DNA of 64,000 nucleotides. Origin: Brasenia schreberi (Eukaryota; Streptophyta; Magnoliopsida; Nymphaeales; Cabombaceae). This document shows positions 53,068 through 64,000 of the stretch, piece after piece. The DNA lies in contig JAYKKT010000088.1 in the NCBI GenBank assembly GCA_036023115.1, positions 1,998,501 to 2,062,500 of the forward strand, given 5' to 3'. A model generated the notes under the pieces. It did no database searches. It was not told the DNA's origin and saw nothing but the letters and a program-made list of their open reading frames with translations. The position numbers and the translations under genes were made by a program. Positions within the stretch are counted from its first letter, which is position 1. Each line of letters begins with the position of its first letter.

Positions 53068-54840
53068 ACAACAACAACTAAGCCTTTCCCCATACTAGAT
53101 GGGGTCGGCTACAAGGATTCTTTGTTTTCATAAAACCTGATCATATGTTATAATAACAATTAACTCAACATAAGCTAGATCATTCTTTATTGTTTCTTTT
53201 CAACACTTTTGCAGTCTTCCTCTTTTAATATTTTTATAATATAGTTTATCATACTTTTTTACTCGAGCTTCATTTAGTCTATCTTTTTACGTGTCTAAAT
53301 CATCTTAAATAATTTTCTCTCATTTTATCATCAATCAATGCCACTCTCAACTTGTTTCTAATAACTTCATTACATATAAGGCTTTTCCTTGTATGACGAC
53401 CCATCCATCTCAACATCTTTATTTTTGCTATAAGCATTTTTTATACATATTGATACATCTTTAAATACCTAGGGTCAATTTTTCAGAGTGATGGAAGAAT
53501 TGATGGAGATGTTACACATAGAATAAATGCTGGTTGGTTAAAATGGAGAGGAGCATCAGGTATTCTTTGTGATAAGAAGATACCATTAAAATTAAAAGTA
53601 AATATTATAGAGCAACAATTAGGCCTGCCATGTTTTATGGTTCTGAGTGTTGGGCAGTTAATCATCAACATGTACAAAAGATGTTTGTGATAGAAATGAA
53701 GATGTTGAGATGGATGAGTGGTCATACAAGAAAGACCGTATACATAATGAGGTTATTAGAAACAAATTAGGAGTTGCACCAATAGAGGATAAAATGAGAG
53801 AACATCGTTTAAGATGGTTTGGACATATAGAAAGAAGATCAAAAGAAGAACCAGTAAGAAGGTTAGAAAAACTAAATTTGGAAAGTATTAAAAGAGGTAG
53901 AGGACGACCACAAAAGTGTTGGAAAGAAACAATAAAGAATGATCTAGCTTATTGGGAGTTAACTCCTAACATGGCACACGATAGGGATCTGTGGAAACAA
54001 AGAATCCATGTAGCCGACCCCGTCTAGTATGGGAAAAGGGTTAGTTGTTGTTGTATTGATAATTAACTGCGTAATACTTAGAACCATAAAATATAGCGGA
54101 TTAAATTGCTGCTATATAATATTTACCTTTCAACTTTAATGGTATCTTTTTGTCATATAATACTTAATGCACTTTTCCATTTTAGCCGACTTACACTAAT
54201 TCTATATATAACATCTCCATCAATTTTTCCATCACTATAAAAAACTGATCTTAGGTATTTAAAACTTTTCTTAAGAGAAATACACTGTGTGACAATCTTA
54301 ATTTTTACATCCTCTGGAGTAACCAAATGGCAAAACTTGTATTCCATATATTCTATCTTTGTTCTACTAAGTCGAAATCCTTACATTCTAATTTTTTTCA
54401 TAATTTTAATTTCCTATTAACTTTTTCCTTAGACTTATCTATCTACTAACACGATATCATTTGCGAATAATATATACCAAGAAACTTCATCTTGAATATG
54501 TTTTGTTAACTCATCAATGATCAATATAACCAAATATGGACTTAAGGTTTATCCTTGATGTAATCCAATATTAATTTCAAATAAATTTGTCATGTTTGTG
54601 TCCCATCATACACGTTTCTTATAAGATTGATGCATGTTAATGGGATACCTTTCCTTTTTAATGAATATCTCTTGACACCCTATCATAAGATTTTTTTAGA
54701 TCAATAAATACCATGTGAAGGTTATTATTTTTTACTTTAAAATATTTTAAATTTCTAACCAAAAGATAATATTTCAAAATTCTGGTCTTATGATATTCTA
54801 TGACATAAAACCGTATTACACATTCAGTATTACCTCGTGA
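53068..54840 (-). mobile_element. Older RTE copy with reverse-transcriptase remnants, split by a younger RTE
   Basis: The 3' tail is at 53068 (ACAACAACAACTAAGCC). The minus-strand coding relics continue to 53455 and resume at 54062 with GTTAATTATC-type sequence matching the usual WAVNHQHV region, then KESFKYLRSIF-like, and further on VFIDLKKSYDRVSRDIH (a reverse-transcriptase block). The insert is 53456-54053. Confidence 0.8.
53456..54053 (+). mobile_element. Younger 5'-truncated RTE nested in the older antisense copy
   Basis: Encodes the RTE C-terminus from FKYLGSIF onward, with one frameshift region near 53600, through MREHRLRWFGHIERRSK and RPQKCWKETIKNDLAY to HVADPV, then a (TTG)n tail. 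TATTGATA occurs at 53448-53455 and 54054-54061 as the target duplication. The target restores a continuous older RTE. Confidence 0.9.
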
Positions 54841-54879
54841 GCACAAGGAGCTATATTCTTTAGCTAGGGACTCAACTCA

Positions 54880-56230
54880 AAAGAAACTTCTGACATAAGG
54901 GTCTTGAATTTGATATCCAAGACATGTATCTCATGTAGGGATCTACCTAACTGTAGCTTACATGTTTAACTAGGAAAATAGAAAAACTTCACGATCTTAT
55001 ACAAGTTAACCTGAGCACTACTATCATAAACACGAGCAGACCTAGGAATTTTTTAAGGTGGGGCACACTTGTATTTTAAGTCTATAAAGTACTTGTATTT
55101 TCCTATATACAATGACTGAGTTTTGAACTTTTTAGATATACCACTTTTGTCACGGGAAAACCATCACCAGGCGCACTGACGGGCTCTCTCAGGACCGGCG
55201 CTTGGCCTCGCGGCCAAACAAGCCTTAGTGGATTTCACCTAAGTATTGAAATTTGGCCACCAACTCCCCAAAACGGCACGTGAGAGTCTCTCTCCCGAGT
55301 GTCAAGCTTGTCGAAGTCTTGGACACTCAGAGACTCACTCACTCAAACGGCAAAGGGCAGTGTGATAGCAAATGCACGGATACTTGAAGGCAATGTGAGT
55401 TTTTGATAGTGCTCCCAAACACATGCCTTACCTTGCCCTAAAGTGGCTTTGTCACTTGTCATAAACACTTCATTCTACCCAATGCCCACTGACCAATTTT
55501 GAGTCCATGCTTTACGGGCCAAGCATGAACCGAACCACGAGCAGCCCCTTCATGGATGACGACTCCAACCATGCCAAAGTTATATTTTTGCGCCAACATC
55601 TCCCATTGAATCTCATGTAGTCAATTCCATAAGTTATAGGTACCACATAAGTGGCTTATCTGACTCATTTCTTTTGTTGACTGTACTCATAAGTTGCAAC
55701 AAGTTATATGGTCTAGTTGGTGCACTCAACATGGCTATATATTGAAGATACATGCATGAAATCAGAGAACTATGGTTGATCGAGTTACTCATTTTGAAAG
55801 ATCGATCGTGATAAGAGCAGAAGGTAAATTGGCCCATAGCAATAACAGTATATGAAGAATAGCAGTTCATGACTCATGGCCACGGCGGCGGATTTGGAGG
55901 AAGTCGGCTCTCACCACCAGTGCATCTAAGTCTCAAGATGAATAGTTGGTGAACCTTAGTTTTCATCTAATCATACACAAGCTGCTCTGTCATTGTATGT
56001 TTTTTTTTGTACCAACAAGCAAGGCCAGCTTATGAGTGGCCCCCGAGATTAAGTTGTTAGGGAAGACAAATACTTGCATTAAACCACAAGACAACACAAT
56101 AGTGAATTATTTACTTGGCATAACATTGATAACTAGGTAGTACCTTGTAAGTTATTTGCTTATAATTGCCGTTCTCATTCTCGGCATTTCTTCAGCTGTG
56201 TTTTCCAAAAAAATATCTTGAAATGGGTTT
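54880..56230. other. Intergenic; SINE-like and LTR-like remnants only
   Basis: 54835-54975 has family-A-like words (GCTAGGGACTCAACTC). 55145-55620 begins TGTCACGGGAAAACC and is GC-richer, possibly an LTR relic, but no second copy is present. No gene supported. Confidence 0.35.
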
Positions 56231-56274
56231 ACCTTAGGCAAAATTTAACACTTTAATGTTTTTAAATATACGAA

Positions 56275-56372
56275 AAGATCAAAGGATGATCTAGCTTTTG
56301 TTGAGTTAATTATTAACATAGCATAAGCTTAAGCTTTATGGGAAAAAAGCTTAGTTATTATTGTTGTTAGTT
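56275..56372 (+). mobile_element. Decayed RTE 3' end
   Basis: AAGGATGATCTAGCTTTTG, TTGAGTTAATTATTAACATAG and AAAAAAGCTTAG followed by (TTA/TTG)n fit the RTE 3' end with an internal deletion. Confidence 0.5.
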
Positions 56373-56707
56373 GATGAGTGTCAACTATATGAGGTCATCA
56401 TCTCTCAAAAACCTTGTTTTTACCAGGCACTGCTTTCTTCTCCCTATCATGTGTGCCTGTGTTGCAATAAAGTCTCAAAAGAAGGAAGGCGCCCACCTTG
56501 TTATCTTAATAATAGGTCTCTGGACTGCTATACTGCAGTATAGGGTTCGATTGGGGTGGGTCTAGATGGAGTCGGCTACATAGATTCTTTGTAATCAAAG
56601 AAAAAATATTCAAAGAAATAGTCTCTGAACTGATAGGTAGACAGTTCGGAGTTCGAATCTCTAAGGTGGTCCTCCTACTCTTTAGCAGATTCTAGCATTT
56701 TCTTTTT

Positions 56708-56848
56708 GTTAGGAGGATAAAGCCTTAACACCCACACCTGCACCCGCACCCGCACCCGCACCTGCACATGTACCCTCTGAACTCCCTACCAGCAGCAACA
56801 GTGCTAGAGCACCCTGCTGTTGAGCTAATGCTCTCAGTGCTGATGTCT
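56708..56848 (-). mobile_element. SINE family B, copy 4 with hexamer expansion
   Basis: Minus strand reads GAGCATTAGCTCAACAGCAGG, GTGCTCTAGCACTG, GGGAGTTCAGAGGG, then (GGTGCG)n, GTGGGTGTTAAGGC and CCTCCTAACAAAAAG. The GTGCGGG-type repeat (56736-56765 on +) expands a short motif of the other copies. Confidence 0.6.
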
Positions 56849-57256
56849 AAAAGGTCTTTAGTCCTTATGGTTTTCGCTACATTTGTGCTATATAAGCATT
56901 TATTTGAGATTATTGCATGAATTAAGAAAGGCCTTAAATAAAGAAATGCGTGTATTAAATGAAAGTTTATGCAAAAGTCGACCATTATTATTTCATACTG
57001 TAAAGAAAAAATTAGATGCACTTTTATGCCTATCCCTCTTAAAAGCTGGGGCACAAGGGGAGGATCACATGATAGTAGCAAATGCGTGGTTTCCCAACCA
57101 ACGTTTTGCCTACAACCACACGATGACGGTTTGTCCCTAAAGCTTAGCTTTTATGAGGTTCACTCCTTCCCTTTCTTTTTACTGCTGCTTTGGTACAAGT
57201 TGGACAACTTTTGCACCTCTTCTTATTGGGTCCTCAAATTCTCTTTTACAGTTTCT

Positions 57257-57338
57257 AATCATGTGAATTTATATAGAAAGAGATGTTGGTGCTCAATCAT
57301 GTGAATTTATATAGAAAGAGATGTTGGTGCTCAATCAT
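57257..57338 (+). repeat. 38-bp tandem repeat, two copies
   Basis: AATCATGTGAATTTATATAG through GATGTTGGTGCTC at 57257-57294 is repeated exactly at 57295-57332, followed by a partial third start. Confidence 0.9.
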
Positions 57339-57545
57339 GCTTAAATCTATTCAAATATTTTTACCATTCCATTGATGTGATTAACGATAAAGATTTGAAT
57401 TTAAAAAATGAATTGTATTATTGTACTTTTCATACTTTATATTTAAATAGATAATAATACAATTCACTTTTTAATTTCAAATCTTCATTGTTGATAACAT
57501 ATATCAACGGATGAAGACGTTTGAATAGATTTAAACATGAATAAA
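57338..57545. mobile_element. Foldback element with about 90-bp arms
   Basis: Left arm CATGCTTAAATCTATTCAAA ... AAGATTTGAATTTAAAAA and ATGAATTGTATTATTG is matched by the reverse complement of the right arm (57430-57545, ending GAATAGATTTAAACATG). The loop is short and AT-rich. It has no coding capacity; transposon type unknown. Confidence 0.7.
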
Positions 57546-57609
57546 TTTGAACATATATTACTATCTCTCTCTATTTTATAGATATGAATATATATTGAGA
57601 GAGAGAGAG

Positions 57610-57760
57610 AGAGATTGCAATTGATACGATACTGACCTAGGTGAGGGGTCAAGTTGAAGTTGGAGGTCATGAGTTCGATAACCAAGGCATGCTTCCTTCT
57701 TTGGCCTGGTGATGCAGTAGGAATGGAACCCAGAAAACCTGTATCACATCCGAGTCGCTC
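57610..57760 (+). mobile_element. Degenerate SINE family A copy
   Basis: Contains GACCTAGGTGAGGGGTCAAG, GTTGGAGGTCATGAGTTCG and ATAACCAAGGCATGC, the family-A 5' block and B box. Confidence 0.4.
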
Positions 57761-59062
57761 TCCCACTGCCCAGTGCTGCAGTAATTTAGTGAAAAAGCTT
57801 CCTGTTGAAGCTTGTAGAGTAAATTGCGCGAGTTAAGTGATCATTGATTGATTGGCATCGCCCCTATGCATCAACTGCTAATAAATGCAATCAACCAAAC
57901 CTGGAGAGGGGCTGTCTTCAGGTGAATTTCCTTAGATTTTAATTGCAGCAGTCCATACGAGTCTCTGAACGCTTCGGCTGCCGTCCATCGCATGCGACAT
58001 GGCTAACATCCGGCAAGGCACATACACACAATTCAATTTTAAATTGTCAAAATGAAACAGGAGTGACTGCAATGTAGTTAATTCTGTAAAAGTTGGCACT
58101 GTAAGGCAAATGGAGTTTGTGGGCACCAACCAAAAGAGGCCTTCTCTTACGGTGGGTTATCTTGAATTTTCACCACCCTTGTACTTAATCTTGTATTATA
58201 TTAACATTTAATTCTACATGAACAAGAGTATATTCTTTGTATCTAAGTGTTCATGTGTTATATTAACATTTAAATTCAATTCAATACGAAGAACAACATA
58301 TTTTTTTGTATCCAAGTATTCACTATATAATATCTTACACCTTTTCACCATTATCCTTGGTATTTAAACCATATCAAGTCTATCTCATTTTTATTTTCGT
58401 TTGTGTTACACTAAGTGACAAGATTTTAGATTCGTGATTTGTCTTTCGATACAAATATATATACAAAGAATGCAATCCAAATTCACCCTAATATTTTCTT
58501 CCCTTTTAAGTAGAATGACAAGACCCGACCCAGATGCATCCTCGAATATTGAACTCATGACATTTTAACTTGTGAGTCACCCCCTTATCGAGGGTTAGCT
58601 ATTGCTTTCTCTGCTAAAACGCTTTTCAATGCGTACAAGCCAACCTCATCTTCCATTTTCAACAGGATTACTCAACCATTCGATATATTTTGGGAAACAT
58701 CCATGCGCAAATATACTCACCTACCAAAAACACCGAAATTATAACAATTCCACAAAGACAAATCCGTCACTAAAATCCTAAGAAACCCAAGAAAGCCTGC
58801 TCTTCCAGATCAAGAAATTATGATTCATAGTTGTTTTCGTATGAGCAAGTATTTACATGAGAATGGAGTGGAAAACAAAATTAATACCCAAAAGAAAAGG
58901 AAATCCCCGTCCTTAAGCAAAGTAGAATCACAAAAACCAGAAAGTGTAATTTCGTCAAACAAAAGCAAAAGCCCAGATACATCACCACTCCGCTGTGACC
59001 AAAACGGAAAAAGAAGAAAACGGAAACGGAGAAGGGGAAGAAGAGAGGGAGAATCCGTGTGC

Positions 59063-59698
59063 TCACTGGTTCGCCTTGTCTTTAGCGACGCTTTGCGCGA
59101 CGGAGGCGAGTTTCTGGAGGTTGAGTCTCACCACAGTGTCCGCGAACATGCGCGTGTCCTCCTCCGTGTTTCCTTCCGGCACGTCCACGATGTACGATTC
59201 GAGAACGACGGTCCAGATCTTGCCCGCCTTCACTAGTTGGCTGACGGACGTGACTGACCGGTAATTCCTCAGCCGGTGCTCTCCTCCGACGATGCTGAAC
59301 CCGAAGACACGCCGATGGTCGTCAAGAACGTCCAGCCGCTCCGTGCTCGTGCTCGCCGGCAGCCCCGAGATGACCGTGACCTCCCTACGGCTTCCGACCC
59401 CGGGAGCACTTTCCGGCGCCGGTTGATCGATGAGACGGCAGCTCTTGACGAAGTGCTTGTACGCCTGTGGACGGTCAAATCGCCGGACGACCGACCACAC
59501 AGCATCGGCGGGGCACGGGACGCGCTGCACAATCAGAGAAGAGCATTGACCCGGGGCAAGGTCATACGTGTGGTAGGCGTCGATAGTCGACCTCAACTCG
59601 TCGTATTCCTCCAGCGTCACGCCTGTAGGAATTCTTCCTGCGGCCTTCCTCAGCGTCGACGATGACGACGATAATGGCGACTTGTCATCGTCCTCCAT
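59063..59698 (-). CDS. PYL1: PYR1/PYL1-type abscisic acid receptor, intronless
   Basis: Seen: a single 211-aa frame, ATG at 59698. It contains the START/Bet v 1-type receptor fold with GQCSSLIVQRV, YKHF (Lys81, equal to PYR1 Lys59, contacts ABA carboxylate), gate loop SGLPA at 111-115, latch HRL at 141-143, and KIWTVVLESY with Trp162 (the lock residue that inserts into PP2C). Asn193 and the helix RMFADTVVRLNLQKL are also present. Known: PYR/PYL/RCAR proteins bind ABA in cytosol and nucleus and inhibit clade-A PP2Cs, freeing SnRK2 kinases. The HTY, KHF and WTVVLESY blocks and the lack of introns place it with subfamily III (PYR1, PYL1-3, usually dimeric). Its segment between SC and VGSRREV is about four residues longer than PYR1 (RLIDQPAPESAPG). 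The coding region is strongly GC-rich against AT-rich flanks. Confidence 0.95.
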   Translation of the reverse strand: MEDDDKSPLSSSSSTLRKAAGRIPTGVTLEEYDELRSTIDAYHTYDLAPGQCSSLIVQRVPCPADAVWSVVRRFDRPQAYKHFVKSCRLIDQPAPESAPGVGSRREVTVISGLPASTSTERLDVLDDHRRVFGFSIVGGEHRLRNYRSVTSVSQLVKAGKIWTVVLESYIVDVPEGNTEEDTRMFADTVVRLNLQKLASVAQSVAKDKANQ

Positions 59699-59785
59699 GC
59701 TGCAAATCTCCTCTTCGTCCTTTTCCTCTCAGGGAGAGAGAAAGAAAGAGGGAGAGAGAGTAACGTGAGCGCCTGCGTTGTTCTT

Positions 59786-59800
59786 TTTATTTATATATTT
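59786..59800 (-). promoter_or_regulatory. Possible TATA box of the ABA receptor gene
   Basis: The minus strand reads AAATATATAAATAAAAAG about 95 bp upstream of the ATG, followed by a GA/CT-rich leader. The region is AT-rich overall, so this assignment is moderate. Confidence 0.4.
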
Positions 59801-59984
59801 TTATTTTTCACCTAAAGTCTAAAGTACCCCTAACCAAATACAAAATGGCGTATATGCTCGATTTCCGTACTCTAATGACATCTAGAGAAGACGGTAATTA
59901 AAATGACTATAATAACCTTGAACTAAATTCTCTTCGTTTGTCTCCAATTGCATTTTAGAATCAAGTAACAACAATACACAAAAC

Positions 59985-60022
59985 AAAACAACAACTAAGC
60001 CTTTTCCGATACTAGACTACGA
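59985..60022 (-). mobile_element. Short RTE tail remnant
   Basis: ACAAAACAACAACTAAGCC and TTTTCCGATACTAGAC match the reverse RTE 3' end. No clear target repeat seen. Confidence 0.5.
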
Positions 60023-60181
60023 GGTACAGCAGGAAAAAAATTGAAGAAAAAGCAAATCAGATCCGGGTCGACATACTTTTGATCCGAATGCAAGGTAACG
60101 TGACTCGAACTCAATTTGTGGCTTTGACGACAAGCAACTAATATTTATATTCTATAAATACCCAAAAAAACAACATAGAAG

Positions 60182-60670
60182 TAGGGATGTTCATAGGGCT
60201 GGATGAGGCGGGGCGGGGATCATAGTCTCCATTCCCATCCCAGTTGGAGATCCATCTCCTATTCTCGTCCCCTCGTCCTACCAGATCGCATTCCTACATC
60301 AAACTGTTCAATATTTTGAGTTTGACGGATTCAAATTAAATTCGAACCTTACAAGTGAGTCAAGCACAATCTACTCTACTTGATATAGCTTTGTAAACAT
60401 ATAGTATACTACATGAAGTATAATGTATAAAAATAATATACAACACTATTATGAAACATAGCATTTCTTTTCTTCTTCCTCTTTTTACTCAAGAACAACA
60501 CAGTACTAAACAAGTTTAGAAGAATCGCGATTGAGTTTGCACAACGAAGACTTGTTATCCTCATCCCCTATGGGATTTTCTCATTTTCTTCCATTCATGA
60601 CCCCAACACCTATTTTCATGCTCCGAATTCATCCTATTTGGAGCGGATCCCCACCCTCATAACATCCCTA
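60182..60670 (+). mobile_element. Non-autonomous element with TAGGGATGTT inverted ends
   Basis: Left end TAGGGATGTTCATAGGG and right end CCCTCATAACATCCCTA form 10-bp perfect, longer imperfect, inverted ends. GGGGCGGGGATC-type sequence lies just inside the left end and GGATCCCCACCCTC inside the right. No transposase. hAT type is likely but an 8-bp target repeat is not visible. Confidence 0.6.
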
Positions 60671-61357
60671 CCTGAAAACACATGCACAATCACACAATTG
60701 GGTTGTAGAAGACGTAGAAAAAACCATAAACCGAAAAGATGATAAGATTATCACAATTTCGTAATCCTTAGTTTGTACATGTACATCAAAGTTGTACTTT
60801 GGATTCGGGCATCGTGAAATGAACCAACGAAGAAAAAGAACAGGTTGAATCTTCTTTTTTATTACCAAAACAAGTTGAATCTGGGTCGACCTACTTTTGA
60901 CTCGAACCCGAAATGAGTTCGGGTCAAACCTGACACGATTTACGACCCTTTAGATAAGGAGCAACCGTATTCATTGTACGGCGAACCCAAGTTCAAAACA
61001 AGTTTGCGTACTTGGGGCAGACGAGGAGGAGGGAAGTACAAAAAGTGCCCACGGAGGGCTGAAAAGTAATTCACGGTGCTTCCGCCTCACTGATGGGCAG
61101 TTAGTTCAGCATTACGGTAGCAATGCTGGATTCGTGACTGGATGGGCAACGGGATTACAATGTCAAGGGTGTGAGTTCCAAGGTCAATCTCTCTCTCTCT
61201 CTCTCACACACGCGCAACCACACTACACACATACAGTGAGCACAAGAATCATTTGTCTTTATTTATTTATTAATATATTTTAAAATTCTAATGACAAAAT
61301 TACAGTGTGTGCCGGACTTTCTCCCCTTCTCTCTTTCTATCTATCTATCTATCTATC

Positions 61358-61740
61358 TATCTATAGAGAGAAAGCTACTAGACAACGGAATTTTAAAATT
61401 TTGCACTAAAACCTTTGTTTACAGTGAATATATGGTTGAAATTGATACTTCGCCCCTCCTAACACAATGAAATATATATGTCTTCCTTTCAACACTATTT
61501 TTTAGATCCACCACTACCTATACTGGATACTGTTTTATCTTTACTACCTTTCATGTAATCAATCATATGATGGTGATGAATGTGAATATCGTGTATCACA
61601 TTTAATACACTCATTTGTATTAAATGATATCAATTATCGTGTCAATATTGACGAGCAAATCGATATGTGTCACTCATATGATCGTATGGACGGTAATGAT
61701 TATCAAGTAATGTCTAGGTTGTCTATAAACTTTCTCTCTC
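61358..61740 (+). mobile_element. Foldback MITE family 2, copy 2
   Basis: Left end GAGAGAAAGCTACTAGACAAC and right end, reversed, GAGAGAAAGTTTATAGACAAC are inverted repeats. The interior ATTAAATGATATCAATTATC and GATCGTATGGACGGTAATG resemble the copy at 38232. It is flanked by (CTAT)n on the left and (CT)n(TA)n on the right. Confidence 0.65.
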
Positions 61741-61750
61741 CTCTCCCTCC

Positions 61751-61786
<36 letters not shown>

Positions 61787-62126
61787 GAAGAAAGTCCAAA
61801 ACACATCTATTTTTTCATGTATGAGATCTATTTAAGATTTTAATTAAAGTACCATTATATTTTTGTACTTTATATTTAATATATCACATGCATTTAAAAA
61901 AATCAAATAATCAAAATGTTTATACAAAATTATATATCAAAAGACATTATACATTCAAGACTCCTATATATATATTTATATATATACATAACTAGATAAT
62001 AACCACCTACAACAGAAACTGGCGAAATGAACACCAGAATTGAGGACTACAAAATGATTTCAGTTCCACATTCTATTGAACTGAAACCGGACCTAAACTG
62101 GGACAATTGGTTTGAAATCTCTGGTT

Positions 62127-62128
<2 letters not shown>

Positions 62129-62186
<58 letters not shown>
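62129..62186. repeat. (TA)n(TG)n microsatellite
   Basis: Simple alternating repeat with no gene. Confidence 0.9.
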
Positions 62187-62507
62187 AATTGTTCTAAAAT
62201 TTCAAAAATTATAATCCGGTTTCAAACAGTTTAGTCCTCAAACCGAAACTGAAACGGGTTATATTTATCGTGTTATATAATACAGTACAATGCGGCATAT
62301 AAGCATCATGAGATACAATTTTGAAATCAAAATTTCAGCAGTCGGCAACTTCCTCCGATTATATCAGGCCTCTTGAGTGTCGCATTTCTGTTGCCCATCA
62401 TTGAGTCGTACCGAAACTTAGTTGCTACAGGAGGATAACAAAAGGGGAATCGGGATATATCGTGTTATGTGAAAGCTCGGAATTTATCGCAATAAGCTTT
62501 GCACTTG

Positions 62508-62540
62508 AAAACACACACACAAGCACATGCTCACATACAG

Positions 62541-62598
<58 letters not shown>
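62508..62598. repeat. (CA)n(TA)n microsatellite
   Basis: Simple compound repeat; open frames across it are spurious. Confidence 0.9.
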
Positions 62599-62601
<3 letters not shown>

Positions 62602-63415
62602 CAAATTCCTGCAAAGATACATATTATTAGTGGCGTATTTAGAAACTCTTTTAGGGTGGGGCGAATAGCCCTTTCAATGATTTTGGGTGAGGTGAACTAT
62701 GTATTATAGCCCATGATCTATATATTTCTAAGTTGATTTCCAAAATTTTGAGTAGAGTAAATTATGTATTATATAGCTCGCTATAGACTTGTAAGTTTAT
62801 TTTTAAAATTTTAGGTGAGGTGAATGTCTCACCTATGCTTAATATAGATCAGCCACTGCATATACAAACATGTATAGGCATGCAGACAGACGTGCGCGTG
62901 CTCACACACATACATTGCAATCTCACCATCGAAGATGATGTAGTACCTTGCAATGTTAAGCCACTAAATTTATGATATTTATTCATGGCCATTGGACTCA
63001 CTCAAGTTGATCAATGCCGGCCGGGCTGCGCGGCCTGGCCACGTGAGGAACGAACCACAGCCATGGACATATGGTTGGATTTCTTTTATAATTAAATGGA
63101 CAAGATGAGAACCAGCCATGTGAAGTAAGAAGAGATATTATCGGAACTCCTAATTTACAATTATGCAGGTTCTAGTAGCGAGCGAGTTGCATAAGGAAGA
63201 ATTTTTCTAGGGACCCATTGGAAACTATTGCTCGTGTGTACCATAACATTTGCACATGTGTGCATGCGCTCACACACACATAGAGAGAGAAACTTGAAGT
63301 TCTTAAAAAAGAGGCTCCACATTTATATATACATATGAGAGAGAGATAGTAATTGGAATCTTACCCACTACTGATGCACTTTACTAGTTATATCATTGTT
63401 TTTGAGGAATATGAG

Positions 63416-63452
<37 letters not shown>
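63416..63452. repeat. (TAA)n microsatellite
   Basis: About 12 TAA units. Confidence 0.9.
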
Positions 63453-63555
63453 TTTTTCATGTTTTTCAAAATCTTTAAAAATTTTTGAATTACACTCATG
63501 CTGCTGAAATACATGTGAGAAGAATGAGTATGTCAGAAATGGACATGATCCTATC

Positions 63556-63935
<380 letters not shown>

Positions 63936-64000
63936 AATAGAAGTCTGAGCATCGTGACAATGGTGGACAGCTATTTCTTCCTGTGGGACAAAGTTAGGCA

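Noticed and set aside
55145..55620. Possible LTR retrotransposon starting TGTCACGGG
   Set aside because: No matching second LTR, primer-binding site, coding domain or clear right end was visible.
59269..59665. Open frames of 87 and 129 aa overlapping the ABA receptor
   Set aside because: They are out-of-frame shadows of the GC-rich receptor coding sequence.

Overview
This is a stretch of flowering-plant nuclear genome. The evidence is spliced genes with GT-AG introns and plant-only families (an ABA receptor, a SHAQKYF MYB, a plant augmin subunit, RABD2), set in AT-rich intergenic DNA full of (TA)n, (GA)n, (CA)n tracts, non-LTR retrotransposon fragments, SINEs and MITEs. The sequence does not settle the species. 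I saw no bacterial operons, CRISPR or viral genes.

Genes, in order: (1) AUG7, augmin subunit 7, + strand, 9 coding exons, 2744-7927. (2) A KUA1/MYBS3-type MYB with an N-terminal CCHC zinc knuckle, - strand, 4 exons, 13772-16924. (3) A triple CCCH zinc-finger protein, - strand, 2 coding exons, 25837-27858. (4) A probably plastid-targeted pfkB carbohydrate kinase, - strand, 5 exons, 30679-35272. (5) A RABD2/Rab1 GTPase, + strand, 8 exons, 41286-46601. (6) One conserved cysteine-rich first exon, - strand, 51934-52070, whose downstream exons I could not find. (7) An intronless PYR1/PYL1-type ABA receptor, - strand, 59063-59698. For the six complete models I checked exon phases by hand: every junction is in frame and every reading frame closes (334, 321, 362, 444, 202 and 211 aa). 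These are unrelated housekeeping, regulatory and signalling genes; nothing suggests a gene cluster.

The rest is repeat landscape. The dominant element is a plant RTE-type non-LTR retrotransposon whose 3' end reads roughly CCCCGTCTAGTATGGG, then AAAAGGCTTAG, then (TTG)n. More than a dozen copies occur, nearly all 5'-truncated, several as 50-62 bp tails. Target-site duplications of 8-21 bp can be read for several, and three show nesting (RTE in RTE twice, RTE in SINE once). Two tRNA-like SINE families, three hAT-like non-autonomous elements, a probable Copia solo LTR, and at least two foldback MITE families can also be read. One MITE family appears to have (TA)n(GA)n microsatellites as its outer termini, which would explain much of the window's microsatellite content. 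The most unusual items are the tiny RTE tail inserts, the composite 5'+3' RTE mini-element, the microsatellite-ended foldbacks, and a plastid-like tRNA-Asp fragment in the MYB first intron.
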